A DNA stretch of 64,000 nt from Paraburkholderia domus. GTDB lineage: Bacteria; Pseudomonadota; Gammaproteobacteria; Burkholderiales; Burkholderiaceae. Location: contig NZ_CAJNAT010000001.1 in the NCBI RefSeq assembly GCF_905220705.1, positions 310,001-374,000 on the forward strand, given 5' to 3'. Below, piece after piece: positions 55,022 to 64,000 of this stretch. Numbering within the stretch: the stretch's first letter is position 1; every line of letters begins with the position of its first letter. The position numbers were made by a program, and so were the translations under genes. A model generated the notes under the pieces. It ran no database searches. It was not told the DNA's origin and saw nothing but the letters and a program-made list of their open reading frames with translations.

Positions 55022-57310
55022 CTATTGAGCCGGCGTTCCGTTCTCTTCGAAAAACTCCCGCACGACTTCGATCTCACGTGTGCGCTTGAATGGCGGCAGG
55101 CTCTGCCATATGCGGCGCCCATACGGTTTGTCGACGAGACGCGTGTCGCAGATCATCAGCACGCCGCGATCGGTCTCAGCGCGAATCAGACGGCCTGCGC
55201 CCTGCTTGAGCGTAATCACAGCCTGCGGCAACTGATGGACCGCAAACGGGCTCAACCCCTTCTTCGTCAGCGCATCCAGACGCGCCGACAACACGGGATC
55301 ATCTGGCGGCGCGAACGGCAGCTTGTCGATCACGACCAGCGAGAGCGCATCGCCACGCACGTCCACGCCTTCCCAGAAGCTTTGACTGCCCACCAGAATC
55401 GCATTGCCGTACGCACGGAAGCGGTCGAGCAACTCGGTGCGGCTCGCATCGCCCTGCACGAGCAACGGATAGCCCCAACCGCGCGCTTCAATGGTGTCGC
55501 GCAATTTGGCCGAGATGCGGTCCACTGCGCGCAACGTCGTGCACAACATGAATACACCGCCGCCCGATGCTTCGATCGCGGGCAATGCCGCATCGAACAC
55601 GGCGTCGGTAAACATCGGCGACGAAGGCTGCGGCAAATTACGCGGCACGTACAAAAGCCCTTGCGTCGGATAGTCGAAGGGACTCGGCAGCGTCATCGAA
55701 CGTTTCGCGTTCAGGCCCATCTGCGCAGCATAGTGAGTAAAGTCGCCCCGCACCGACAAAGTGGCTGACGTGAAGATCCACGCGCGCGGCACACCAGCGC
55801 GCTGCTTCGCGAAGATCGGTGCGACCGACAGCGGTGTTTCGTGCAACTGCACGGTGTGCGCGAATACTTCGATCCAGCGCACCTTTTCATTCGGATCGGC
55901 GCGCTCGGCCTTGGCGTCAGCCGGGGCCTGCTCAGCGGCTGCGCGCTCGGTCTCGGTGGGTGGCGTGGTCCAACCCGCGAGCACGCCTTGCAGCTCGCGT
56001 GCGCGGCGCAGACACGCGCCGATCGACTCGGCACGCTCAGCCTGACCGGCCAACGCTGAGGCCAATGCATCGAGCTCGGTTTCGAGCGTTTCGAGCGCGG
56101 GGAACAACGGATGATCGTCGGGCAACTGGCCGATCGACAGACGCACCGAGTCTTCCTTGAACGCCAGCCGCACGTCGCGCGCCGCGCGTTCGAGCGTCGA
56201 GCCGAGCGTCACCCAATCGACAGTCTCGCGCGCATGGCCCAGACCCTCCGCCACCGAATCGCGCGCGAGTTCGAGAAATTGCGTTGTCGAAAGCGTCTCG
56301 CCGAAGAACAGCGTTGCGGTCTCCGGCAGTTGATGCGCCTCGTCGAAGATAACGGTGTTGGCGGTGGGCAGCAATTCAGCCATGCCGGTATCGCGCAACA
56401 TGATGTCGGCGAAAAACAGGTGGTGATTGACCACCACGATGTCGGCCTGCTGAGCCTCGCGACGCGCCTGCATCACGAAGCACTCCTTGTAATGCGGGCA
56501 CTCCTGGCCAAGACAGTTTTCACGCGTGGACGTGACCATCGACCACACCGCCGCGGTTTCCGGCACGCTCGCGAGTTCAGCCTTGTCGCCGGTGCGCGTG
56601 ATCTTGGCGAAGCGAATGATGTCCTGCAGATACGAGGTTTCCTGGCGCGACGGCAGACGGCCGTTATCCGCGGTGCGCTGCAGATAGTAGTGGCACAGGT
56701 AGTTCGCACGGCCCTTGAGCATCGCCACCGACACCGGTACGGCGAGCGCATCGCGCACGGTCGGAATGTCGCGCTGAAAGAGCTGATCCTGCAAATGCTT
56801 GGTGCCCGTGGAGACGATCACCTTGCCGCCCCATAACATAGCCGGCACAAGATACGCGTAGGTCTTGCCGGTGCCGGTACCCGCTTCCACGATCAGCGTA
56901 TTTTCGCTGCCGTCGAGACCGTTCGATTCGTCGTTCTCGGGGACATCAGGGGCAGCATTCGCGCCCGGCGATTGCAGACGCCGCGCCGGACGCTTCTGCG
57001 CCTCGAACATCGCGGGCTCAGGCATCGCGCGGCCCGACGCTTCCATGGCTGCGGCGACGGCGCGCGACATCTCGATCTGCGACGCGCGCGAACGATAGCC
57101 GTCGATCTGACGGGCGAGCAGACCGTTGTCGGCGAAGATATCGTCCAGTTCAGCGACCCGGCGTGGGTTCAATGACGCGGAGAGCGCCGACGTGGGAGGA
57201 CGCGACGCCGGAGCGCCGGCCACCGGGCTGCCGGCCGCCGCAGCGTCGTCGCTAGCCGTGGCACGTGGGGAAGTTTCAAGCGGTGAATTCAAGGCAAGCG
57301 TTTCCTGCAA
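55022..57310 (-). CDS. DinG/YoaA-family ATP-dependent Fe-S DNA helicase
   Basis: XPD-like superfamily 2 helicase involved in repair and replication stress. Up to 762 residues from TTG 57310; the true start is uncertain, since the first 50 residues are low-complexity and a second TTG occurs at LNPRRVAELDD. Walker A is EAGTGTGKTYAYL; the 4Fe-4S Cys cluster is in YLCHYYL, CLGQECPHYKECF. The DEAH box is IFDEAHQLPE, and motif VI is QGAGRLIRAETDRG. The Cys set supports a functional Fe-S domain, closer to YoaA than to DinG, which differs in spacing and partner proteins. Confidence 0.93.
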   Translation of the reverse strand: MQETLALNSPLETSPRATASDDAAAAGSPVAGAPASRPPTSALSASLNPRRVAELDDIFADNGLLARQIDGYRSRASQIEMSRAVAAAMEASGRAMPEPAMFEAQKRPARRLQSPGANAAPDVPENDESNGLDGSENTLIVEAGTGTGKTYAYLVPAMLWGGKVIVSTGTKHLQDQLFQRDIPTVRDALAVPVSVAMLKGRANYLCHYYLQRTADNGRLPSRQETSYLQDIIRFAKITRTGDKAELASVPETAAVWSMVTSTRENCLGQECPHYKECFVMQARREAQQADIVVVNHHLFFADIMLRDTGMAELLPTANTVIFDEAHQLPETATLFFGETLSTTQFLELARDSVAEGLGHARETVDWVTLGSTLERAARDVRLAFKEDSVRLSIGQLPDDHPLFPALETLETELDALASALAGQAERAESIGACLRRARELQGVLAGWTTPPTETERAAAEQAPADAKAERADPNEKVRWIEVFAHTVQLHETPLSVAPIFAKQRAGVPRAWIFTSATLSVRGDFTHYAAQMGLNAKRSMTLPSPFDYPTQGLLYVPRNLPQPSSPMFTDAVFDAALPAIEASGGGVFMLCTTLRAVDRISAKLRDTIEARGWGYPLLVQGDASRTELLDRFRAYGNAILVGSQSFWEGVDVRGDALSLVVIDKLPFAPPDDPVLSARLDALTKKGLSPFAVHQLPQAVITLKQGAGRLIRAETDRGVLMICDTRLVDKPYGRRIWQSLPPFKRTREIEVVREFFEENGTPAQ

Positions 57311-57355
57311 AGTCCGGCGCGCGCGGCGCGACCCGGCACCTGCCAGGCCGCGAAC

Positions 57356-57574
57356 TCAGGCGCGTGCGTCCGGTTCGAGCTGCAATTGCAGCAAGATGAT
57401 GGTGTCCTTGACTTTGAGTTTGCGCTTTTTCAGGCGCTGCAACTCGAAGTCGTCGATGCCGGGCTCATCCGACATTCGGTCGATCAAGCGATCGAGCCCA
57501 CTATGCTCCGATTCCAACTGCAGAATACGATCGCGAAGTGTGTCCGCGGTGATGACGTGATGTTGATCGCGCAT
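57356..57574 (-). CDS. YdcH/SlyX-like small coiled-coil protein (DUF465)
   Basis: 72 residues with a strong GAGGAG site. The sequence ILQLESEHSGLDRLIDRM followed by DDFELQRLKKRKLKVKDTI is the DUF465 pattern of a short helical protein with no known function. It lies 45 bases downstream of the exported polyQ gene (57704) side and just upstream of the helicase start, read in the same direction as both. Confidence 0.85.
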   Translation of the reverse strand: MRDQHHVITADTLRDRILQLESEHSGLDRLIDRMSDEPGIDDFELQRLKKRKLKVKDTIILLQLQLEPDARA

Positions 57575-57703
57575 ACTCGCCTCCTCTCGTAAGCGGCACG
57601 GGCTGCATGGTGCAGCCCAATGCCTGAGGTTGCTGTCCGGCTTAAAACGCGTTACGGCGACTACTTTCCTGCTACAACCCTACCAGAACCTACAACAGCA
57701 CAC

Positions 57704-58666
57704 CTACTGCTGTTGCTGTTGTTGCTGCTGCTTTTGCTGTTCTTCAAGTTGCTGCTGCTCTTTCAACTGGTCCTGGCGTTTCTGCTCGGCTTTCTCGGCC
57801 GCCTGCTTCTGACGGGCTTCGACGTCGGTTTTGTGCTGAGCCGCTTCGGTCTGCTTCTTTTCGAAAGTCTGCTGCTTCTCCGCCCGCTCCTGGGCCTTTT
57901 GCGCGCCCTGCTGACGCGCTTCGTCGAGCTTACGCTGGAAGTCGGCCTGCTTCTGATCGTATGCCTGGCTGTTGGCTGCGGCTTGCGACGGACTGATACC
58001 GCGTTGCGCCTGATCCAGCGCGTGCTGTTGTTGCTTGGCCTGATAAGCCTCTGCGTTGGCGCTGCGTTGCGGCGCCTCGGCTGCGCGCTGGGCCTGGTCG
58101 AGCTGATGTTGGCGCTGCTTGTCTTCGTAGGCCTGCGCATTACGCGCGTCGTCGGCGGCGCGTTGCGGCGCGCCAGCTTCGTCTTGTGCGCGTTTGAGCG
58201 CGGCCTGCTCGTCACGCTCGCGGGCGCGCTGGACACGCTGTTCGCCGTCGAGCGCGAGCTGCTCCTTGCGAATGTCGGCTTGCACCGAGCGCATGCTGTC
58301 GCGCGCCTTGTTCAGACAGTGGTTGACCAGGAACTTGCTATAGCAATCGTGTTCGGCGACCGCGTAGCGGTAGTTGTTTTCCTCGGAGCGCTGATCCAGG
58401 ACTCTTTGCCGCGCGTCGAATGCGCTGTCAAGCGATGCCGCGTTATCAGTATTCCCAGCGTTGCCGGCTTTATCCGCGCCCGTGGCATTCGCCGCGCTCG
58501 CCGCCCGTGCGCCCGGAACGGCCGCCGGCGCGAGACTGCTGGCGGCCTCGAGCGGCGCTGCGGTTTGCGCTGCGGCCGGCGCGGACAGGGTCAGCGCAGC
58601 GCTCATCACGCACACGGCGCATGCAGCGAAAAACATCCCATTGGACGGAAACACCGACTTGAACAC
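57704..58666 (-). CDS. Exported coiled-coil protein with polyglutamine tail, function unknown
   Basis: About 320 residues. The start is uncertain: GTG 58666 gives a Lys-containing n-region before the signal peptide (FFAACAVCVMSAALTLSAPA, cleavage near AAQ); ATG 58636 would leave no positive residue. After an Ala-rich linker comes a segment with two cysteines (YAVAEHDCYSKFLVNHCLNK), then a long Gln/Arg/Lys/Ala-rich region with strong helix and coiled-coil character and a 25-residue repeat (AYQAKQQQHALDQAQR-like units). It ends with about 16 Gln-rich residues, the last eight all Gln encoded by a slippery CAG/CAA run. A stalk or spacer role in the envelope is possible. Confidence 0.65.
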   Translation of the reverse strand: MFKSVFPSNGMFFAACAVCVMSAALTLSAPAAAQTAAPLEAASSLAPAAVPGARAASAANATGADKAGNAGNTDNAASLDSAFDARQRVLDQRSEENNYRYAVAEHDCYSKFLVNHCLNKARDSMRSVQADIRKEQLALDGEQRVQRARERDEQAALKRAQDEAGAPQRAADDARNAQAYEDKQRQHQLDQAQRAAEAPQRSANAEAYQAKQQQHALDQAQRGISPSQAAANSQAYDQKQADFQRKLDEARQQGAQKAQERAEKQQTFEKKQTEAAQHKTDVEARQKQAAEKAEQKRQDQLKEQQQLEEQQKQQQQQQQQ

Positions 58667-58993
58667 GGACCGCGACGCCAACACGAGCGATGTAAGCGGC
58701 GAGCATGACAAACGCGGCGACAAAAAAGGCGGCTGTTGTGACAAGCGAGAGACCAAGCGGGAGTCCAGGCGGTTGAGGGACAAGGATGATGGCAACGTCG
58801 TAAATGGTCAACGGAACATGCCCGAAATTCTATCACCCTGCGGTTGAGCCCCTTTGCATTTATGGCAAAATGCCCCGCTCCAGCAACCTGGTCGCAGCGC
58901 GCACGCCCAGCATGCACCGACGTGCCCTACGTGGGCCCGGCGTGTGTCATTACCACGCGACCTTTGATTGAGTAGCAGGAACACCAAGACCTT

Positions 58994-61339
58994 ATGACGG
59001 AAACCGTAGCACTCAAGATCGTACAGCGCATCGCCGCCGAACTGTCCGTCCAGCCGCGCCAGGTCGCGGCCGCGGTGCAACTTCTCGACGAAGGAGCGAC
59101 TGTTCCGTTCATCGCCCGCTACCGGAAGGAAGTGACCGACAATCTCGACGACACGCAACTGCGTAATCTCGAGGAGCGCCTGCTGTATCTGCGCGAGCTG
59201 GAAGACCGGCGCGCCGCGATCATCGCGAGCATCGACGAACAGGGCAAGCTCACCGACGAGTTGCGCGCCGCGATCGAAGGCGCCGATAGCAAGCAGGTGC
59301 TGGAAGACCTGTATCTCCCCTATAAGCCGAAGCGCCGCACGCGCGCGCAGATCGCCCGCGAAGCCGGTCTGCAGCCGCTTGCCGACGCGCTGCTGGCCAA
59401 TCCCCTGCTCGACCCGCAAACCGAAGCCGCCGCCTACGTGGACGCCGAAAAAGGCGTCGCCGACATCAAGGCCGCGCTCGACGGCGCGCGCGACATCCTC
59501 TCCGAACAGTTCGGCGAAACCGCCGATCTGCTCGGCAAGCTGCGCGATTACCTGTTCAACCAGGGCGTGGTGTCGTCGAAAGTGGTCGAAGGCAAGGAAA
59601 ACGCGGAAGAAGAGAAATTCCGCGACTACTACGACTATTCGGAAACCATCAGGACCGTGCCGTCGCATCGCGCACTGGCCCTGTTCCGCGGCCGCAATGC
59701 GGGCGTGCTGATGGTCAAGCTGGGGCTCGGTGAAGAACTCGACGCGCAGGCGCCGCATCCCGGCGAAGCGTTAATCGCCCGCCACTTCGGCATCGCCAAT
59801 CAGAACCGCCCGGCTGACAAGTGGCTTTCCGACGTGTGCCGCTGGTGCTGGCGCGTGAAGGTGCAGCCGCACATCGAAAACGAACTGCTGACCAATCTGC
59901 GCGACGAAGCCGAACATGAAGCAATTCGCGTGTTCGCGCGCAACCTGAAGGATCTGCTGCTGGCAGCGCCGGCGGGTCCGAAGGCCGTGATCGGCCTCGA
60001 TCCGGGTATGCGCACCGGCGTGAAGGTGGCTGTGGTCGACCGCACCGGCAAAGTGCTGACAACCGACGTCATTTACCCGCACGAGCCGCGCCGCGACTGG
60101 GATGGCTCGCTCGCCAAGCTCGCGCGCATCTGTGCGCAGACGCAAGCGGAACTGATCAGCATCGGCAACGGCACGGCGTCGCGTGAAACGGATAAGCTCG
60201 CGAGCGAACTGATCGCACGTCATCCAGAGTTCAAGATGCAAAAGATCGTCGTCTCGGAAGCCGGCGCGTCGGTGTACTCGGCCTCCGAACTCGCGGCAAA
60301 GGAATTCCCGGACATGGACGTGTCGCTGCGCGGCGCCGTGTCGATTGCGCGCCGTCTGCAGGATCCGCTCGCGGAACTGGTGAAGATCGAACCGAAGGCA
60401 ATCGGCGTCGGCCAATACCAGCACGACGTGAATCAGCGCGAACTGGCCCGCTCGCTCGACGCGGTGGTCGAGGATTGCGTGAACGCGGTCGGCGTGGATG
60501 CCAATACGGCGTCGGTCGCTTTGCTGGCGCGCGTGTCGGGTCTGAACGCGACGCTCGCCCGCAACATCGTCGACTATCGCGATGCAAACGGCCCGTTCCC
60601 TTCGCGCGAACATCTGCGCAAGGTGCCGCGTCTGGGCGACAAGACCTTCGAACAGGCAGCCGGCTTTCTGCGCATCAACAACGGTGAGAACCCGCTCGAC
60701 CGCTCGTCGGTTCACCCGGAAGCGTATCCGGTCGTGGAACGCATGCTCGCGAAGATCAGGAAGCATGTCGGCGACGTGCTCGGCAATCGCGACGCGCTGC
60801 GCGGCTTGTCGCCGGCGGAATTCGTCGACGAACGCTTCGGCCTGCCGACCGTGCGCGACATTCTGCTCGAACTCGAGAAGCCGGGCCGCGATCCGCGCCC
60901 CGAATTCAAGACCGCAACTTTCCGCGAAGGCGTTGAGAAAGTCAGCGACCTGACGCCGGGCATGGTGCTCGAAGGCGTCGTGACAAACGTCGCGGCCTTC
61001 GGTGCGTTCATCGACATCGGTGTGCATCAGGACGGTCTGGTGCACGTGTCGGCCATGTCGACAAAGTTCATCAAAGACCCGCACGAAGTGGTCAAGGCCG
61101 GTCAGATCGTCAAGGTGAAGGTGCTGGAAGTCGACGTGAAGCGCCAGCGTATCGCGCTGACCATGCGTCTCGACGACGAGTTCGGCGCGGCAGCAGCGCC
61201 ACGCAGCGGTGGCGGCGCCCAGCAGGATCGCGGCCGTTCCGGCGGCGGTGGCGGACGCGGCGCGCAGCAACAGCGCTCGCGTGAACCGGAAGCAGGCGGC
61301 GCAATGGCCGCGGCATTCGCCAAGCTCAAGCAGAAGTAA
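58994..61339 (+). CDS. tex: Tex-family transcription accessory RNA-binding protein
   Basis: 781 residues, close to the Tex standard. Order: N-terminal helical region ([33 protein letters not shown] spread over about 10-45), YqgF-like RNase H fold with [16 protein letters not shown] near 335. Then a helix-hairpin-helix region with [18 protein letters not shown], and a C-terminal S1 RNA-binding domain ([31 protein letters not shown], within about 655-725). A Gly-rich tail with RSGGGGGRG ends the chain. Tex stabilises transcription or RNA under stress in other bacteria. Convergent with kup. Confidence 0.95.
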   Translation: MTETVALKIVQRIAAELSVQPRQVAAAVQLLDEGATVPFIARYRKEVTDNLDDTQLRNLEERLLYLRELEDRRAAIIASIDEQGKLTDELRAAIEGADSKQVLEDLYLPYKPKRRTRAQIAREAGLQPLADALLANPLLDPQTEAAAYVDAEKGVADIKAALDGARDILSEQFGETADLLGKLRDYLFNQGVVSSKVVEGKENAEEEKFRDYYDYSETIRTVPSHRALALFRGRNAGVLMVKLGLGEELDAQAPHPGEALIARHFGIANQNRPADKWLSDVCRWCWRVKVQPHIENELLTNLRDEAEHEAIRVFARNLKDLLLAAPAGPKAVIGLDPGMRTGVKVAVVDRTGKVLTTDVIYPHEPRRDWDGSLAKLARICAQTQAELISIGNGTASRETDKLASELIARHPEFKMQKIVVSEAGASVYSASELAAKEFPDMDVSLRGAVSIARRLQDPLAELVKIEPKAIGVGQYQHDVNQRELARSLDAVVEDCVNAVGVDANTASVALLARVSGLNATLARNIVDYRDANGPFPSREHLRKVPRLGDKTFEQAAGFLRINNGENPLDRSSVHPEAYPVVERMLAKIRKHVGDVLGNRDALRGLSPAEFVDERFGLPTVRDILLELEKPGRDPRPEFKTATFREGVEKVSDLTPGMVLEGVVTNVAAFGAFIDIGVHQDGLVHVSAMSTKFIKDPHEVVKAGQIVKVKVLEVDVKRQRIALTMRLDDEFGAAAAPRSGGGAQQDRGRSGGGGGRGAQQQRSREPEAGGAMAAAFAKLKQK

Positions 61340-61394
61340 GCCGATTCATTAGTGCGTGATTCACTCACGCACTGATGTTCGAGAGACTGAGCGA

Positions 61395-61432
61395 CGAAAA
61401 AAAGCCCACGCAAATTGCGTGGGCTTTTTTAT
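61395..61432. terminator. Bidirectional terminator between tex and kup
   Basis: Stem AAAAAAGCCCACGCAA / TTGCGTGGGCTTTTTT with tiny loop; A-run and T-run serve both convergent genes. Confidence 0.92.
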
Positions 61433-61481
61433 CGCTTATCGCACCCCGGCATGCAAGGCGCTGACGACCTTGGGTCCGTCG

Positions 61482-63368
61482 TCAGATCTCGATCTTCGTC
61501 CCCAACTCAACCACCCGATTCGCCGGGATGCTGAAGAAGTCAGTCGGCTTGGCAGCGTTCTGATGCATCCACGCGAATACCCGTTCACGCCACACAGACA
61601 TACCAGGCAACTGTGTCGGCACCACCGTTTCGCGCGCCAGGAAGAACGACGTGTCCATCAACTCGAACGTCATGTCGTTCGTGCGGCCCACCTCGAGCAA
61701 CACCGCCTTCACGTCGGGCGTTTCGTTGAAACCGTACGCCGCCTTGACGAGATACAAGCCGCCGTTGAGATCCTTGACTGTCACGCGCTCCTCATCCTTC
61801 ACATACGGAATATCGAGCGTCACGAAGGTGAGGAAAATGGTGCGCTCGTGCAGCACCTTGTTGTGCTTCAGGTTGTGCAGCAAACTCACCGGCACGAGCG
61901 AATCACTGCCGGTCAGATAGATCGCGGTACCCGACACGCGATGCGGCGGATGCGCGAGCAAGCCTTGCAGGAACGGCATGAGCGGAATGCCGTCGGCGGC
62001 CGTGCGCTCCTTGACGATCATCCTGCCCTTGAACCAGGTCATCAGCAGGAAGAACAGCAATGCGCCGATGCCGAGCGGCAACCAGCCGCCCTCTTCGACC
62101 TTCAGCAGATTGGCGCCGAAAAAGCCTAAGTCGACCACCATGAACACCCCGATGATCATCGCCACGAGGAACTTGTTCCATTTCCACACCTTCACCATCA
62201 CGACGCAGGCGAGGACCGTGGTGATCACCATGGTGGCCGTCACCGCGATACCGTAGGCCGCGGCGAGGTTATCCGAACTCTTGAACGCGATCACGATGCA
62301 CAGAATGATGAACAGCAGCATCCAGTTCACCACCGGCACATAGATCTGACCGATCGCCAGCTCCGACGTATGCAGAATCTTCATGCGCGGCACGTAACCG
62401 AGCTGGATCGCCTGGCTTGTCAGCGAATAGGCACCCGAAATCACCGCCTGCGACGCAATCACGGTCGCCACCGTCGACAGCACCACGAGCGGCAGCAACG
62501 CCCAATCCGGCGCGAGCAGGAAGAACGGGTTTTCGATCGCCTTCGGGTCATGCATCAGCAGCGCGCCCTGGCCGAAGTAGTTGAGCACCAGCGAGGGCAT
62601 CACGAGGAAGTACCACGCCATGCGGATCGGCTGCGCGCCGAAGTGGCCCATATCGGCGTACAGCGCTTCGGCGCCCGTCAACACCAGCACGACCGAGCCG
62701 AGCACCACGTAGGCCTGCAACACATGCGCGGCCATAAAGGTGTAGGCGTAATACGGGTTCAATGCCTGGATCACGTTCGGCGACTGAATGATGTGCCACA
62801 GACCCAGCGCGGCGAGCACCAGGAACCACAGCACCATGATCGGACCGAACAGGCGGCCGACGGTGGCCGTACCGTGTCGCTGAATCCAGAACAGCAACAC
62901 AAGAATCACCATGGTGAGCGGCAACACCAGATGAGACAGATTGGGCGCCGCGATCTCCAGACCCTCGACCGCCGAGATCACCGAAATGGCGGGCGTGATC
63001 ACCGCGTCGCCATAGAACATGCAGGCGCCGAAGATGCCGAGCATCATCAACAATCCGGTCATTTTCGACTTCTGGTCGAGAGAGCGCAACGCCAGCGCCA
63101 TCAGCGCAAGGACGCCGCCTTCGCCGTTGTTGTCGGCGCGCATCACGAACATGACGTACTTGATGCCGACCACGATCACGATCGCCCAGAACAGCAGCGA
63201 GATCACGCCCAAAATTGATTGATCGGTCAGCGGAATGCCATGTGACGGGCTGAATGCCTCTTTCAGCGAGTACAGCGGGCTCGTGCCGATATCGCCGAAC
63301 ACCACTCCGATCGCGGCAATCGCGAGGGAAGGCAAAGGCTGTTTGTGCACGTGATTGTTATCTGTCAT
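61482..63368 (-). CDS. kup: Low-affinity potassium transporter Kup
   Basis: Proton-coupled K+ uptake protein of the inner membrane. 628 residues, about 12 membrane segments; ATG 63368 begins [21 protein letters not shown]. Diagnostic blocks are [39 protein letters not shown] and [16 protein letters not shown]. The cytoplasmic C-terminus (about 450-628) is intact. A frame running upstream to 63485 is not family-like. Only one copy is in the window; it is convergent with tex. Confidence 0.95.
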   Translation of the reverse strand: MTDNNHVHKQPLPSLAIAAIGVVFGDIGTSPLYSLKEAFSPSHGIPLTDQSILGVISLLFWAIVIVVGIKYVMFVMRADNNGEGGVLALMALALRSLDQKSKMTGLLMMLGIFGACMFYGDAVITPAISVISAVEGLEIAAPNLSHLVLPLTMVILVLLFWIQRHGTATVGRLFGPIMVLWFLVLAALGLWHIIQSPNVIQALNPYYAYTFMAAHVLQAYVVLGSVVLVLTGAEALYADMGHFGAQPIRMAWYFLVMPSLVLNYFGQGALLMHDPKAIENPFFLLAPDWALLPLVVLSTVATVIASQAVISGAYSLTSQAIQLGYVPRMKILHTSELAIGQIYVPVVNWMLLFIILCIVIAFKSSDNLAAAYGIAVTATMVITTVLACVVMVKVWKWNKFLVAMIIGVFMVVDLGFFGANLLKVEEGGWLPLGIGALLFFLLMTWFKGRMIVKERTAADGIPLMPFLQGLLAHPPHRVSGTAIYLTGSDSLVPVSLLHNLKHNKVLHERTIFLTFVTLDIPYVKDEERVTVKDLNGGLYLVKAAYGFNETPDVKAVLLEVGRTNDMTFELMDTSFFLARETVVPTQLPGMSVWRERVFAWMHQNAAKPTDFFSIPANRVVELGTKIEI

Positions 63369-63598
63369 AGACGCGAGGAAATCCGTTCCCTGAGCGGAAA
63401 AAACGACCGCTATTCTAAACTGCCCGCTTAGCGCCGCCCGGCTTGTTGTGGATACACCACGTGGATGGTCCGCGAAGTGTAGCACCGCGATTTGGGCGCG
63501 TCTGCTGCGTCAGGCGTTTGGCCGGCGCCGTGCGCGCATTTTGCGAGACGCCGTTCGCGCGACACACATCCGACACATACAGTGCAAATAAGACGCAC
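63369..63598. other. Gap between kup and phosphoribosyltransferase genes
   Basis: About 230 bases without a recognisable gene; expected to hold the kup promoter. No clear -35/-10 pair identified. Confidence 0.4.
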
Positions 63599-63630
63599 AT
63601 AAAAAAACGGAGCCCAACCGGACTCCGTCT
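63599..63630 (-). terminator. Terminator after the phosphoribosyltransferase gene
   Basis: Read leftwards: stem ACGGAGTCC / GGGCTCCGT (one U-G pair), GGTT loop, then seven T. It lies about 50 bases beyond the stop at 63682. Confidence 0.85.
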
Positions 63631-63681
63631 TGCAGACACTGCACTGACTACGACGCGATAAATACGGCGTCGTAGCACGCA

Positions 63682-64000
63682 TCACGTGCCCGACGACTGC
63701 TGCTCCTGCTGCATACCGCGCTTGATCCACGCGCCGAGGTTGTGCGGGCGAACCGTATCCCATTCCTCGAACGGCTGGTGAATCCACGGATTGGTAGGCA
63801 GATACTGCACATGGTAATCGGGCTTCACTTTCGAGCAGCCCTTGTACCAGAGCACCGCCGAACGCACCGCGGTGATCGCCGGATAGCGTTCTTTCAGATG
63901 CTGCTGCACGCGTGCCAGCGTCACACCGGAATCGACCAGATCGTCGACCAGCAGCACGTTGCCGTGCAGTTCGCCGCGCGTCATCGTGATGTATTGCGCG
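63682..64000 (-). CDS. Phosphoribosyltransferase, purine-salvage type, N-terminus outside window
   Basis: The visible 105 residues contain the PRPP-binding signature VLLVDDLVDSGVTLARV followed by the AVLWYKGCSKVKPDYHVQYL and W..PWIHQPFEEWDTVRP region typical of Gpt/HPRT-like enzymes. The frame is open to the right edge (AQYITMTRGELHGN), so the ATG at 63984 is internal and the true start lies beyond 64000. Likely substrate is hypoxanthine, guanine or xanthine; which one cannot be told from the fragment. Confidence 0.88.
   Translation of the reverse strand, partial: AQYITMTRGELHGNVLLVDDLVDSGVTLARVQQHLKERYPAITAVRSAVLWYKGCSKVKPDYHVQYLPTNPWIHQPFEEWDTVRPHNLGAWIKRGMQQEQQSSGT

Noticed and set aside
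59771..61270. 499-codon open frame antisense to tex
   Set aside because: High His/Arg composition typical of antisense frames; tex is secure.

Overview
The window is chromosomal DNA from a high-G+C betaproteobacterium. Gene content and protein sequences fit the Burkholderia/Paraburkholderia group: clusters such as lplT-alr-radA, gltX beside tRNA-Glu/Asp/Ala genes, aceA/aceB, lysC-tilS-accA, suhB-lplT-mutS, acyl-CoA-binding protein and RraA. Species cannot be fixed from the sequence alone. Most of it is ordinary housekeeping core genome; there is no CRISPR array, prophage, recognisable insertion sequence or rRNA operon.

Layout. 1-4.2 kb: radA (cut by the left edge), alr, a first lplT-type lysophospholipid transporter, thiD. 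4.3-8.2 kb: tightly overlapping leftward operon tsaB-rimI-udg-DUF1853 (tRNA t6A factor, ribosomal-protein acetylase, type-4 uracil-DNA glycosylase, unknown), then an acyl-CoA-binding protein. 8.7-16.7 kb: a DEAD-box RNA helicase, then the glyoxylate shunt genes aceA and aceB with uspA, a LysR regulator and a haloacid dehalogenase between them. 16.9-22 kb: YtfP-like protein, RraA, AraC regulator, GNAT acetylase, five tRNA genes (a duplicated Glu-Asp pair plus Ala) and gltX. 22.3-30 kb: patatin lipoprotein, NlpC/P60 hydrolase and the yejABEF peptide importer. 30.3-31.6 kb: a small exported proline-rich protein, a decayed porin C-terminus and tRNA-Ser. 31.8-38.7 kb: lysC, tilS, accA, an AlkA-type glycosylase with a histone-H1-like N-terminus, cysS. 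39-44.8 kb: TPR protein, two cyclophilins, lpxH, cysE, trmJ, suhB. 45-48.5 kb: a second lplT followed by a 2-kb foreign-looking insert. 48.5-64 kb: mutS, a secreted phosphoesterase-like protein, slyD, a JmjC ribosomal-oxygenase-like protein, an alanine-zipper lipoprotein, a DinG-type helicase, a YdcH-like protein, an exported polyglutamine-tailed protein, tex, kup and a phosphoribosyltransferase cut by the right edge.

The most notable region is 46.2-48.4 kb. The last 32 codons of the second lplT are repeated downstream as a 103-bp direct repeat with four differences, every one synonymous. Between the copies lies a lower-G+C segment with two overlapping genes: a DUF2515-like protein with a cysteine-rich N-terminus and a membrane-anchored partner. 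The layout suggests a horizontally acquired two-gene module, possibly a toxin (type VI effector)-immunity pair, that entered by recombination at the end of lplT. That function is inference.

Start codons were chosen from ribosome binding sites, family lengths and overlaps, and often differ from the longest open frame. Long open frames antisense to real genes are frequent here and were discarded.
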